Shown here in pieces: positions 8,197 to 19,195 of a stretch of 64,000 nucleotides of DNA. The stretch comes from Unio delphinus. Taxonomy: Eukaryota; Mollusca; Bivalvia; Unionida; Unionidae. Every line of letters begins with the position of its first letter. Position 1 is the stretch's first letter. Below the pieces are notes generated by a model that worked only from the letters and a program-made list of their open reading frames with translations, had not been told where the DNA came from and ran no database searches. A program made the translations under genes and the position numbers. The DNA lies in the NCBI GenBank assembly GCA_029339505.1, contig JAQISU010000118.1, forward strand, positions 7,593,001-7,657,000, given 5' to 3'.

Positions 8197-9379
8197 GTCA
8201 AAATCATTTGGTGGTCAACAACCCAATAATTCACTGGTATTTGCAAATAAGAATAAACCCGACGGTACCCCAGACTGGAATGTTGTTTCCATACCAACCG
8301 GATCATATCAAATTGAACAAATCAATGATGAATTCGCGCGTAGAATAAAATCGATTACTGGAGTAGAGTCAAAAATAGCTATAACAGTTCATGTGCCGAC
8401 ACTATCATCTGCCATTGAAATAAGCACAGAAGGATATGTCGTAGATATCTATCAAAGTTCTATTAGAACCGTACTAGGATGGCCTGAATTACCACCCCAG
8501 AGTAAAACTCTGGAGGAAACCGTTAAATTACCAGAACCACAAAAAACTGATTATATCACCGACAGGACAAAATCTGATAATCCAGTAAAGAGTTATAGAG
8601 ATTATGACAAATTGAATTTTTTCACTGAAAAGATAGATAAGGGAGGGGAGAAATACTACATAACTCGACAGGATAAAATCACTGAAAACTTCACAGCGTT
8701 CAATAACGATATTTCGTTGTTGTTAATATCCCTTAAATCCGGCTCTCTCACCCGAGATGAATTTATCAGCGTCATAGAAACATGTAACAGAATCCTCAGT
8801 GACATTTATATATTTCATTCACTAATTATACGAGAGGTAGCCCTTGCCAGACACCCTAACACGAAAATAGAATTTACGACAAAATATCATATAAGCGTAG
8901 AAAATATTTCCGAATTCAATCTACCAGGATATAATCTCTTAGAACTACAAAAATCTCTCAGTGATGCCATCGATGAAGGTTTCAAAATAATTCATGATAC
9001 GTGGAAAAAAACACAATCACCGGAAATAAAAATCCTCAAACACAATAATGACCCTGATGGTGGTGGCAGGCATATTGCTCCGTTCAACGTGAATATTTCA
9101 TCGGTGATTGCGCTCAATTTAGTGTGTGATGTGATCGAAGGAAGCTATCAAATTAATCTAGAACGATCAAATCAAGCTCAGCAAGGATATATTTTGTATT
9201 CATTTGCACCAACAGCCCCTCCAGGGTTTTTAATAATTGAGTCCCCGGTGAATCCAGTCTATATGCGATGTCATAATAATTCATTAACCAGAATTAATTT
9301 CAAACTCACTGACCAGTCTAATAATCTGATTGATTTACAAGAGGAGGTTTTACAAATTAGTCTGTTTGTGAAATCCTAA
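8003..9379 (+). CDS. Minor capsid protein (penton-like)
   Basis: The product has 458 residues. N-terminal ~150 residues (MELLQQIVENTNPVQTSMIS, FPSPVPVKEIALAKLRVYHS, VLGWPELPP) and C-terminal ~110 residues (NDPDGGGRHIAP, VYMRCHNNSLTRINFKL, EEVLQISLFVKS) are nearly the same as in element 3; the central ~190 residues are not. In Polinton-type elements the second capsid protein is a single jelly-roll penton-like protein; I assign this gene to that role by conservation, size and place at the end of the late block. Several Mets lie near the start (8003, 8018, 8030); 8003 corresponds to the first Met of element 3. Confidence 0.7.
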   Translation: MSIITMTTQMELLQQIVENTNPVQTSMISITSTNPEFSVNFPSPVPVKEIALAKLRVYHSWPNIRSKSFGGQQPNNSLVFANKNKPDGTPDWNVVSIPTGSYQIEQINDEFARRIKSITGVESKIAITVHVPTLSSAIEISTEGYVVDIYQSSIRTVLGWPELPPQSKTLEETVKLPEPQKTDYITDRTKSDNPVKSYRDYDKLNFFTEKIDKGGEKYYITRQDKITENFTAFNNDISLLLISLKSGSLTRDEFISVIETCNRILSDIYIFHSLIIREVALARHPNTKIEFTTKYHISVENISEFNLPGYNLLELQKSLSDAIDEGFKIIHDTWKKTQSPEIKILKHNNDPDGGGRHIAPFNVNISSVIALNLVCDVIEGSYQINLERSNQAQQGYILYSFAPTAPPGFLIIESPVNPVYMRCHNNSLTRINFKLTDQSNNLIDLQEEVLQISLFVKS

Positions 9380-9408
9380 GGATTTTCGTCCCCCAGACAA
9401 GGTCTGGA

Positions 9409-9709
9409 ACACGATATCGTATCGGACTGGATCAAATATTCGGTTAACCCATAGCAGCAGAGAGGGTGAGTGACAACGATGTTGTAGTCCCTTTTTCCCA
9501 AAAAATGTAATAGTTGAAAAGTTTTTGATTTCATTAATTTCATTGATTTTTTCATAATTTTTTTTTGGACCTAATCCATGATTCACACACACATTTGGGA
9601 CCTGATGTCATTGACTTTTGGGTCTGATGTCATTGGTTTCATTGATTTTAAGCGTGATTTCAGTGAAAACTTGTCTAAAAATGTTGTCCGATACACCCCC
9701 TCTGCTGCT
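9409..9709. repeat. Right terminal inverted repeat of element 1
   Basis: The repeat matches, inverted, the left end of element 2 (51312-51621). It has an inner 16-mer AGCAGCAGAGAGGGTG at 9453-9468 and an inverted outer copy with one change at 9694-9709. Both are followed, reading inward, by an ACAAC motif. The outer copy also shares TTTTTAGACAA with element 2. The stretch between is AT-rich, with GATGTCATTG repeats. Confidence 0.85.
9412..9447 (+). pseudogene. ATPase C-terminal footprint in the terminal repeat
   Basis: Eleven codons plus stop read RYRIGLDQIFG, the end of the packaging ATPase of element 2 (RYRIGLDQTFG). The ATPase gene itself is at the other end of the element; the terminal repeat includes its last codons, so a copy appears here after the minor capsid gene. 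Element 3 has the same ending (DQIFG-stop) in its repeat. Confidence 0.8.
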
Positions 9710-9990
9710 TAAAGAAATTATAAAAATGGTACCAGCAATTGCCTCGCTTGGCGCCTAGCATTAAAAGGTTAGTGTTAGAAATGGTTTGCCTGGTGTCAGA
9801 CTAATGTGACTGGGTTAGACTTGATGCTATGTCTGCAGTATGATGCCACAGTGCTTCACATCACTATAAAATGATTAGTGATATGACTGAAACATTGTCA
9901 AAGCTATGCTATCCACCACCCCTCCACAACACTATTAAAAAACAAAACATAATAGTAAAATAATGGGATAAAATGTCACAAACAAATCTT
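9710..9990 (+). repeat. SINE family A, split by element 1
   Basis: Bases from the element terminus on match the interior of the SINE copies at 42688 and 44373 (AAAAATGGTACC, then GGTTAGTGTTAG, then CATCACTATAAA and ATATGACTGAAA). The tRNA-like head is missing and should lie on the other side of element 1. Confidence 0.7.
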
Positions 9991-10010
9991 CATACCTGTC
10001 ATGTAAAGAT

Positions 10011-11283
10011 GCCAAATGTATTTGAGTAACACAAAACATCTATAGCAAGTCAAGCATACATAAACCAATGCTAATGCCAAATGTATTTGAGTAACGCAAA
10101 ACATCTATAGCAAGTCAAGCATACATAAACCAGTGCTAATGCCAAATGTATTTGAGTAATGCAAAACATCTATAGCAAGTCAAGCATACATAAACCAATG
10201 TTAATGCCAAATGTATTTAAGTAACACAAAACAGTCATTATAGCAAGTCAAGCATACATAAACCAGTGTTAATGCCAAATGTATTTGAGTAACACAAAAC
10301 ATCATCTATAGCAAGTCAAGCATACATAAACCAGTGCTAATGCCAAATGTATTTGAGTAACACAAAACATCTATAGCAAGTCAAGCATACATAAACCAGT
10401 GCTAATGCCAAATGTATTTGAGTAACACAAAACATCATCTAAAGCAAGTCAAGCATACATAAACCAATGCTAATGCCAAATGTATTTGAGTAACGCAAAA
10501 CATCTATAGCAAGTCAAGCATACATAAACCAGTGCTAATGCCAAATGTATTTGAGTAACACAAAACAACATCTAAAGCAAGTCAAGCATACATAAACCAA
10601 TGCTAATGCCAAATGTATTTGAGTAACGCAAAACATCTATAGCAAGTCAAGCATACATAAACCAGTGCTAATGCCAAATGTATTTGAGTAATGCAAAACA
10701 TCATCTATAGCAAGTCAAGCATACATAAACCAGTGATAATGCCAAATGTATTTGAGTAACGCAAAACAGTCATTATAGCAAGTCAAGCATACATAAACCA
10801 GTGCTAATGCCAAATGTATTTGAGTAACGCAAAACATCATCTATAGCAAGTCAAGCATACATAAACCAGTGATAATGCCAAATGTATTTGAGTAACACAA
10901 AACATCATCTATAGCAAGTCAAGCATACATAAACCAGTGATAATGCCAAATGTATTTGAGTAACGCAAAACAGTCATTACAGCAAGTCAAGCATACATAA
11001 ACCAGTGATAATGCCAAATGTATTTGAGTAACACAAAACAGTCATTATAGCAAGTCAAGCATACATAAACCAGTGCTAATGCCAAATGTATTTGATTAAC
11101 CCCAAACAGTCATTATAGCAAGTCAAGCATACATAAACCAGTGCTAATGCCAAATATATTTGAGTAACACAAAACAGTCATTATAGCAAGTCAAGCATAC
11201 ATAAACCAGTGCTAACACCAAATATATTTGAGTAACACAAAACAGTCATTATAGCAAGTCAAGCATACATAAACCAGTGCTAA
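10011..11283 (+). repeat. ~65-bp minisatellite array
   Basis: About 19 tandem units of GCCAAATGTATTTGAGTAAC followed by a variable CATCTATAG or CAGTCATTATAG segment and CAAGTCAAGCATACATAAAC. It lies in the GGPS1 intron. No gene is seen. Confidence 0.95.
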
Positions 11284-11640
11284 CCCTTTGAATCAATCAT
11301 TAAAACTAGACAATAATTCCACACAAGGTTTAAAGTAATGACCTGTTCAGAAATAGCGTATCAATCTCAAGTTACAATTGGAACAGGCCGTACACATGAA
11401 GAGTATGAAAAAAATGTCTACTCCATGTTTACTGGTCCTTTCCAATAAATATTTTGCCTGGATGTTAGCATACCACTTAAAGTTTCCATGCTGATTATAT
11501 CAATATTGAAGAAAGTAAATTGTACGCTTCAGTGTCAACACTTCCAATTTTTATCAACAATCTTTCTAATGTCTGCACAATGTCATTTACAGCATGAACC
11601 TAATCAACCCACTTAACAGTTTTTTGATGACAATTTATAC
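11284..11640. other. Intronic unique sequence
   Basis: AT-rich unique DNA between two minisatellite arrays. I looked here for the missing 3' exon of GGPS1 and did not find it. Confidence 0.6.
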
Positions 11641-12367
11641 AACAATTAACATACATATAGCAAACAATTAACATACATATAACAAACAATTAACATACAT
11701 ATAGCAAAACAATTAACATACATATATAGCAAACAATTAACAGACATATAGCAAACAATTAACATAAATATAGAAAAACGATTAACATACATATATAGCA
11801 AACAATTAACAGACATATAGCAAACAATTAACATAAATATAGAAAAACGATTAACATACATATAGCAAACAATTAACAGACATATAGCAAACAATTAACA
11901 TACATATAGCAAACAATTAACATACATAGAGCAAAATACATATAGCAAACAATTAACATACATATAGCAAACAATTAACATAAATATAGAAAAACAATTA
12001 ACAGACATATAGCAAACAATTAACATAAATATAGAAAAACAATTAATGTACATATAGCAAACAATTAACATACATATAGCATACAATTAACATACATATA
12101 GCATACAATTAACATACATATAGCATACAATTAACATACATATAGCAAACAACTAACATACATATAGCATACAATTAACATACATATAGCATACAATTAA
12201 CATAAATATAGAAAAACGATTAACATACATATAGCAAACAATTAACATACATATAGCATACAATTAACATACATATAGCATACAATTAACATACATATAG
12301 CAAACAATTAACATACATAGAGCAAACAATTAACATACATAGAGCAAACAATTAACATACATATAAC
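11641..12367 (+). repeat. ~22-bp AT-rich minisatellite array
   Basis: About 33 units of AACAATTAACATACATATAG-type sequence with ACAGACATA and ATAAATATAGAAA variants. Long open frames across it are by-products of the repeat. Confidence 0.95.
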
Positions 12368-12711
12368 AAATTCATCTACTACAAGGTACTGACCATTTTA
12401 TTTCTGTGGTGGGTGGGTGGGGCGGGCAGCACTTTTCTTTCCAGCATAGATGTTTTATTTTCTATTATCTTAAGATAATTCATTTGTTTCACATAAAAAA
12501 ATGGATATAATATGGTTTCATTTTGCTATGAATCTGAACAAGATATTTTCTCATCTATTTAAGAGCCAGGAATTAAAAATAAAACTAAAAGTTTCAAGAC
12601 CCCACCCCAGAAAATAAAATTGTTTGTCTCTAATATAACTGCAGTATTCAAAAGTATTATCACATTAGGTTCACAAATACAACGATATACTGTGGAACAA
12701 AATTTTTGTGG

Positions 12712-12713
<2 letters not shown>

Positions 12714-12804
<91 letters not shown>
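12714..12804. repeat. (TA)n(CA)n microsatellite at a splice donor
   Basis: TA repeats run from ~12714 to 12791, followed by CA repeats to 12804. On the gene strand this follows the GTGAGT donor of GGPS1 exon 8 by only a few bases. Confidence 0.95.
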
Positions 12805-12805
<1 letters not shown>

Positions 12806-12811
12806 ACTCAC

Positions 12812-12890
12812 CTCTTCTGAATACAGATTGGCATAGTCATCTCTTATTTGAAAGTAAAGTCCAAGATTATCCAATAAAGGCTTGAAATCA
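12812..12890 (-). CDS. GGPS1: GGPS1 exon 8 (last found), second Asp-rich motif
   Basis: The exon encodes DFKPLLDNLGLYFQIRDDYA and NLYSEE; QIRDDYAN is the second aspartate-rich motif of trans-prenyltransferases. Acceptor CAG and donor GTGAGT are both in place, and the reading phase fits exon 7. After this exon roughly 85-90 residues of the family's usual 300 are still missing; no matching exon is seen down to element 1, so the 3' exon(s) should lie beyond the window or are lost. Confidence 0.9.
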
Positions 12891-14145
12891 CTGTAAAAAC
12901 AAAATTAATTACATTTATTACCTTAGCTATCACTACACACCTTAATATATTGATGGTGGGGGATTGGTATATCAATATATTTTCTGTTAATGATCATCCC
13001 TTTCGAGCAACATATTTTGAAAATGACATGAAAGTGAATTTGAGACATTTTACAAAATTTATTCTTAACCAATAACAGCCACTTTACTATATCTTAATAA
13101 TCAATGATACAATAATTAAACTTATTACAATAATTAACTTATTACAATAATTAAACTTATTACAATTATAATTAAAATTACAATAATTAACAATAATTAA
13201 ACTTATATTCTTAACTTCACACAAACTGAAAAATGCACTGCTGCTATTTGTTCATAAAAAAGATCTTTTTTATTTTTGTACATGTAGGTAGAAAAATACA
13301 CCACCTTTTCACTGAAGACATCTATTAAGCATAACTTACAATGCATTTGCTATTTTTGTACGGTATCAATGTTGGGGGAATTTCAAAGTTGCTACAAACC
13401 ATACTCATCCAAAAAGATACTTTAAAATTTATTCGTGGAAGAAAATTGGCCTTCCCCATTCCATGAATTAAGGTACAAACAAAACCATAGTTTTCTCCCA
13501 AACAACCCAAAGAACCAAGCCAATAACAAAAATGAAACTGCAATATCAAGTATGCCAGGGCCTGTATGTCGAGCTATTGATCAAAGCATTCCTGTAAAGG
13601 ATTAGTACAGCTTGGATTTAAAGCTTAAAGGCATGTTGAGCTCTTGATCAGTGCAATGCTGTAAAGGATTATTACAGCTTGGATTTATATCTTATGGACA
13701 TGTTGAGCTCTTGATTAAGTATAGTTTGTATTTAAAGCCTTGGAAAATGTTCAGCTCAAAGCATTGCTGTAGAGGATTAAGTACAGCCAGGATATATAAT
13801 TAGCTCCAAAAAATGACCTGTAGTTGGACCACTCTGCTGTAAAGGATTAAGCACAGCTTGAGGATGAAGCACAAAGGAAATGTAACTTTGCTGTTACTTT
13901 TACCTCTTTGTTGAACAGACCACTGGTGACCTTATTGGCATATATAAAGTCACATCGCAATCTCATTTGCATATATAAAGTTACAGGCAATATATGGGAG
14001 CTTGATGGAATATCATATCAAGGTTAGTCCAAGGTTAAATATGAGTATTCAAATATAGTTAGCAATGTTAATTCCTTATAAACTATAAGGAATATTTCAT
14101 GAAAATTTCAAAGAAAAATTTACATTTGTTTCATCAAAAATATAC
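12891..14145. other. GGPS1 intron 7
   Basis: AT-rich intron. It holds short AATAATTAAACTTATTAC repeats near 13105-13205 and a degenerate array at 13600-13860 built on GCTGTAAAGGATTA and AGCTTGGATTTA. No gene seen. Confidence 0.7.
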
Positions 14146-14206
14146 CTTTTATTTTCACTGAATAATTGCATTGATCGAACTGCAAGCCCAAACAAACCTC
14201 CTGTTT
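14146..14206 (-). CDS. GGPS1: GGPS1 exon 7
   Basis: Encodes TGGLFGLAVRSMQLFSENK, a well-conserved helix of GGPP synthases. Acceptor TTTCAG, donor GTATAT. The split Lys codon joins exon 6 in phase. Confidence 0.9.
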
Positions 14207-14837
14207 CTGAAAAATAAAGTGGTAAAGTTGTTTGTTCATACATATACACAATAAAGCTAAAAGTGTGCATGCCACAAATTTCAGTCATTTAAAAATACAA
14301 AAACATGCAAAAAACACATGTCTGATGTGATCTCAGCAATGAAATTTATTTGTCTACAATCTGGTTACAAATCTAAACTGTTTTGATATTAAATTATGCA
14401 AAAGCAAAAAACACAATATAATGCATTTGTTACTAATGATTTTATGCACATAAAACTTCCTGGAAATCAAGACCTTATGCCAATTTTATCATTATATAAA
14501 AAATACTACCTTATGAATGGATAATATATATAGTGTGTTTGTCTGTGTTAAAGACTTGATGGATGCAAACAATGTTGATCTTATAAAAACAGTGAAACTT
14601 AATAGTTCATATTGCTTTTTATGTCAGCATGTGAGAAACATGTATCTTCAACCTGGTGTTCTAGAACTGAAATCAGGATAGTTAACAAAACATGGATCGA
14701 ATAGGACCAATTCTGACTCGTTGGTTTTGGAAGAAAATATGTCTTACATTGGTAGCTATGGAAACCAAATAGTTGGTGGAGAAGCCATCAAAAAGAGTTT
14801 TTTTGGGTAAAATTAATTTTAATTCTGTAATACCTGC

Positions 14838-15654
14838 TCCTTAGTATTACTTTAATGTCTTCTTAGTATTACTTTAATGTCTTCTTAGTATTACTTTAAT
14901 GTCTTCTTAGTATTACTTTAATGTCTCCTTAGTATTACTTTAATGTCTTCTTAGTATTACTTTAATGTCTCCTTAGTATTACTTTAATGTCTTCTTAGTA
15001 TTACTTTAATGTCTTCTTAGTATTACTTTAATGTCTTCTTAGTATTACTTTAATGTCTTCTTAGTATTACTTTAATGTCTCCTTAGTATTACTTTAATGT
15101 CTTCTTAGTATTACTTTAATGTCTTCTTAGTATTACTTTAATGTCTTCTTAGTATTACTTTAATGTCTCCTTAGTATTACTTTAATGTCTCCTTAGTATT
15201 ACTTTAATGTCTTCTTAGTATTACTTTAATGTCTCCTTAGTATTACTTTAATGTCTCCTTAGTATTACTTTAATGTCTTCTTAGTATTACTTTAATGTCT
15301 TCTTAGTATTACTTTAATGTCTTCTTAGTATTACTTTAATGTCTCCTTAGTATTACTTTAATGTCTTCTTAGTATTACTTTAATGTCTTCTTAGTATTAC
15401 TTTAATGTCTCCTTAGTATTACTTTAATGTCTTCTTAGTATTACTTTAATGTCTTCTTAGTATTACTTTAATGTCTTCTTAGTATTACTTTAATGTCTCC
15501 TTAGTATTACTTTAATGTCTTCTTAGTATTACTTTAATGTCTTCTTAGTATTACTTTAATGTCTCCTTAGTATTACTTTAATGTCTTCTTAGTATTACTT
15601 TAATGTCTCCTTAGTATTACTTTAATGTCTTCTTAGTATTACTTTAATGTCTCT
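14838..15654 (+). repeat. 22-bp minisatellite with two unit types
   Basis: About 37 units of TTAGTATTACTTTAATGTC plus TTC or TCC. The array is very homogeneous, with the T/C variant at one site as the main difference. Intronic in GGPS1. Confidence 0.95.
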
Positions 15655-16046
15655 TTTCCTGGCCCTAAAGTCCAAGTATAAGGTAAAAATACTCTCCTCC
15701 AATTAGTTATTGGAACACAAACAATGCATTCTCCTCAATCAGTTGCCTTAGTAAATTTTCTTTATTCAGACTATTCTCCTTCTTTGACTTAGACCAAGAG
15801 TACAGGACATAAGGGCAGAGTGGGAATCATGTAATAATAGCCAGTATGTACTTTTAGACCCCTACACTTTAATAGCACTAATACACACTATTGTTACACT
15901 GAAGAATTTGCTGATGGCCTTATAATAGCTGTCAAGAAAAAAATTACCGTCTCTTTTTAGTACGCTGCTACCGCAGATTACACATTGAAAATTTGTCTGG
16001 CTTACAAAGTTTGGCCATAGACATAAATACACTCATTGTGTGAGAG

Positions 16047-16287
16047 TTGTTGTAGAGTTTAATGCCATTTTTCAGCACAAGATAGGTTATATATGGCAGC
16101 CAGTATTAACTGTGGAGGAAGAACCGAGAAAAATCCCTGGAGGACCACCGACCCATGAGAAGCTACTGGCAAGCTTTCTCACATACCCACATCTGCTGAA
16201 TCTGAGACTCGAACCCACACAGAGGTGAGATGGCAGTGATCCCTAACGGAAAGCGCATTAAAACACTTGGCCACTCGTGGCCCCAGT
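16047..16287 (-). repeat. SINE family B copy
   Basis: The copy begins (on plus) TTTAATGCCATTTTTCAGCA, passes GGCAGCCAGTATTA and GAGAAGCTACTGGCAAGC, and ends at the tRNA-like head GGCCACTCGTGGCC. The tRNA-derived head and the TGGCAGCCAGTATTA core resemble bivalve SINEs. Confidence 0.8.
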
Positions 16288-17344
16288 GTGTGTGAGACTT
16301 AAAGCAGAGATGGAATGAGAATATCAAAATACTGCTTCATTAGTATCCTCCAGAGAGGAAAGATTAGTATAAGCACAATATATAACAACATATGGAATCT
16401 CATGGGTTCTCTTGATAGAAAGATCTGTCAGGTCAGTGATAGTCAAATTGATCCACCATTAATTGTGGCTTCTGAGATATAAGAAGTATCTTGGAGAGGA
16501 ATAAGATAATTCCTCTTTTCCCTTTCTAATTGGACAAATATAAATATTAGACTCTGTCAACGCACGTCTATCTTGATCATTGAAAGTACAAATGCCACCA
16601 AAGACAGGGAACTTAAAATGGCCAGAAAACCTGGTTGGCACACAAGAGGGGCTAAATTGCTCCTGTGACAGCCTATTAAAGGGGGAGATAGTCCCTTTCC
16701 TCTAAGGATGTGGAAATCTAACAGGTAATGAACACATGGAGGCAGACATTTTACTTGGCTGGAAACTCAAACAGTGTGCCTGAAATCTATAACTCTGCTT
16801 GGTTACCCATGTGTGGCATTTGTGTGTGCCCAGTCAAGAAAAGTAACAACGATCATTAATGAATCCTTATCAAAGACAAACTTTTATCTTCGTCATAGAT
16901 GAGCTATGAGAAGAAGGCTTACATGGCTTATACTGGAAAAGCGTGAGTTGCTCTTAGGCTAGGCGGAGTTTACTTAACTGTTAAGTGCTTCTGATCCCTC
17001 ACAGGGTTTATAATCTGGAAGCTTTAGTGTGGGATGAAGTGCATCTAATCCTTTGGTGATATTTTTTTAACTGGCAAGTACCAATAATTAAATTGATTGG
17101 GGTAGAGCCATTCTCAAAGAAAAAAATGAGTTATGGCTTTCAGCTAAATCCTTGCATGCCCCAAAAGCACAAAAAGGATATCTGTCTAAGCATTCACAGC
17201 TAGTGTGCACTAAATAAGTTTAGTCTCACAAAGACTTTTTATGGCCATGTTTGCAGCTTGCTGAAATCTGTGAAAACAAAATATTGAATAAATGTATCAA
17301 TGGTAATACTAACAATAACACTGGTATGTGTGTGTGTGTGTGAT

Positions 17345-17580
17345 TTGGATTTTTAATGTAGCTTTAACAATTTTTCAGTCATATTGCTATGGTGTCTGCA
17401 GTTTGACAGTTTATAGTGATGCATAGCACTGGGGCATCATGCTGCAGACATGAAGCATGATGTCCCACCTGGTCACATTATCCTGACACCAAGCCAACCA
17501 TTCCTAACACTAATCTCTTAATGCTGTGTGCCATGTGAGAAAGCTGTTAGTACCATTTTTCTAAGTCTTTGGTATGAAAT
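17345..17580 (-). repeat. SINE family A copy (head missing)
   Basis: Reverse complement matches 42760-42960: TTTAACAATTTTTCAGTCAT, CTATAGTGATG-type core, CTGCAGACAT and CACTAATCTCTTAATGCTG. Confidence 0.75.
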
Positions 17581-18095
17581 AACACTTGTACCCATGAAGG
17601 TTAACAACTCAATAATTATGGCAACATTGCTAAACTTGTACAAGATACAGTCCGAATTCAGTGAAATTACAAACAAGGGTACTGATAGTTAAACAGGATG
17701 CAAAAATGAACACATCAAAACTTTGGCAAATGACACTTAGATAAACAAAAATCTTGAGCACCCAAAATATGTTTTATCAAACTGTCGTTGGAAAAGAAGG
17801 AAATTATTTGACTGACAAAATGTGACTAAGTCATCAGACTGGGACTGTGTTGTTTTTGTTGTAAACCTCCAAATGCTAACTAGATGAGGGAATATATATA
17901 TTCTACTGGGAGAAAGGCAATGAGCTTGTAATTTAATAACAGCAAGAAAAATTTAATAAAACATGTCAAACATACAAATGAACTAAGACTGATCAAATAT
18001 TGCACTGTTGATTTGAAGCTGTTAATAATATGGTAAATTTTGCTGAAAACATGACAGGTCTTTTCATAAACATAGTGTGGGACTGCTATGCCTAC

Positions 18096-18197
18096 TTCTT
18101 ATGACCATGGTCTTGTACTGCTCTTCTGAAGGACAGTAGACAGTGTCTCGCCAGTAAATGTCCATCCCCTGACCACGGTGCAGTTCTAAAATTTGCT
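18096..18197 (-). CDS. GGPS1: GGPS1 exon 6
   Basis: Encodes [20 protein letters not shown] followed by [13 protein letters not shown]. The GQGxDIYWRD block is diagnostic for GGPP synthase. Acceptor TTTCAG, donor GTAGGC; phases fit both neighbours. Confidence 0.92.
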
Positions 18198-18219
18198 CTG
18201 AAATAGAGCAAACACTATG

Positions 18220-18890
18220 TTAATGCAAACACTATCAAAATTCATCATTGTTGAACAATTTAATGCAAACACTGTATAAAAAGATATCATTTTCAAACTA
18301 TTCTCAATCCAAACACTATATCGATGCAAACACTGTATCAAAATACATTATTATTATCAAGTAATTCTCAATGCAAACACTGTATCAAAATACATTATTA
18401 TTATCAAGTAATTCTCAATGCAAACCCTATATTGATGCAATCACTATATCAAGACAACATAATTATGTTGTTTTTGTTGTTGTTTTAGGGTTTAACGCCA
18501 TTTTTCAGCACATGATAGGTTATACATGGCAGCCAGAATTATTGGTGGAGGAAGAACCCGGGAAAAACCCCGGAAAGAACCACCAACCCACGAGAAGCTA
18601 CTGGCAAGCTTTCTCACATAACTACATTAGCCAAATCTTAGACTCAAATCTATGCAGACAGAGGTGAGACGACAGTGATCCGTAACGTCAAGCGCTTAAG
18701 ACCACTCGGCCACTCAGGGCCCCACAACATAATTAAGTAATTCTCAATGCAAACCCTATATCAATGCAAACACTATATCAAGACAACATAATTAAGTAAT
18801 TCTCAATGCAAACACTTATCAAAACAAATACTGTATCAAAAGACATCTTTATAAAGTAATTTTCAATGCAAATACCATATCATAATTCAA
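18220..18890. repeat. Degenerate AATGCAAACACTATATCAA repeats
   Basis: Loose tandem array of AATGCAAACACT(G)TATCAA with AAGTAATTCTC between units. It is split by the SINE at 18478-18722, so the array is older than that insertion. Confidence 0.75.
18478..18722 (-). repeat. SINE family B copy
   Basis: From GTTTTAGGGTTTAACGCC to GGCCACTCAGGGCC; the tRNA-like head is at the right end. Same core as the copies at 16047, 34485 and 46563. Confidence 0.85.
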
Positions 18891-19078
18891 ATAAGTTAAA
18901 AATTACAAATTACAAATCTCTCCTGAGAGTGGATTTCAATAGGGATTACTGATCACCTACCTTAATTTATTGCATTTTATAAGCTCATCAGTATAAAAAT
19001 ACAAACAACTTCCATTTATTCCAATATCATATACTGTAATTTATATTTTAACACAAATTATTACCTCTGACCCCATAC

Positions 19079-19195
19079 CTGTGAAGACTTTTGTAACCTC
19101 GGGATGATTCAGTTTCAGGGCCTTTTCCAGACCCAAGAAATACACATAATTTGCAGAATTAATGGTGTGGGGGACTCCATAAATTTTGTGGGCAA
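19079..19195 (-). CDS. GGPS1: GGPS1 exon 5
   Basis: Encodes [20 protein letters not shown] then [32 protein letters not shown] is a GGPP synthase signature. Acceptor TTTAG, donor GTATGG; the split Val and Glu codons fit the neighbouring exons. Confidence 0.92.

Larger units (their letters stand above)
1..9709. mobile_element. Polinton/Maverick element 1 (right-hand part)
   Basis: The stretch holds a colinear set of Polinton (adintovirus-like) genes: polymerase 5' end on the minus strand, then zinc protein, HNH protein, major capsid, pX-like, adenain-like protease, fiber-like, membrane and minor capsid genes on the plus strand. It closes with a terminal repeat whose outer 16-mer ends at 9709. 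The missing left part (ATPase, PLA2, integrase, most of the polymerase) should lie before position 1, as judged from element 2. A full element would be about 16 kb. Lesions seen: a nonsense codon in the polymerase, a frameshift in the 2478-3672 gene and a nonsense codon in the membrane gene. The right flank is the interior of a SINE. Confidence 0.9.
15655..18095. other. GGPS1 intron 6 (part)
   Basis: Intronic DNA with a family B SINE (16047-16287) and a family A SINE (17345-17580), both minus strand. I see no further exon. Confidence 0.7.

Noticed and set aside
10011..11283. CRISPR-like array
   Set aside because: Units are direct tandem repeats without unique spacers, in a eukaryotic intron.
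11646..12086. Two 63-82-residue minus-strand frames (CYMYVNCF repeats)
   Set aside because: They are translations of the 22-base AT-rich array.
12559..12874. Frames rich in YIYIYI
   Set aside because: Translations of the TA/CA microsatellite; only the exon 8 part has real coding content.
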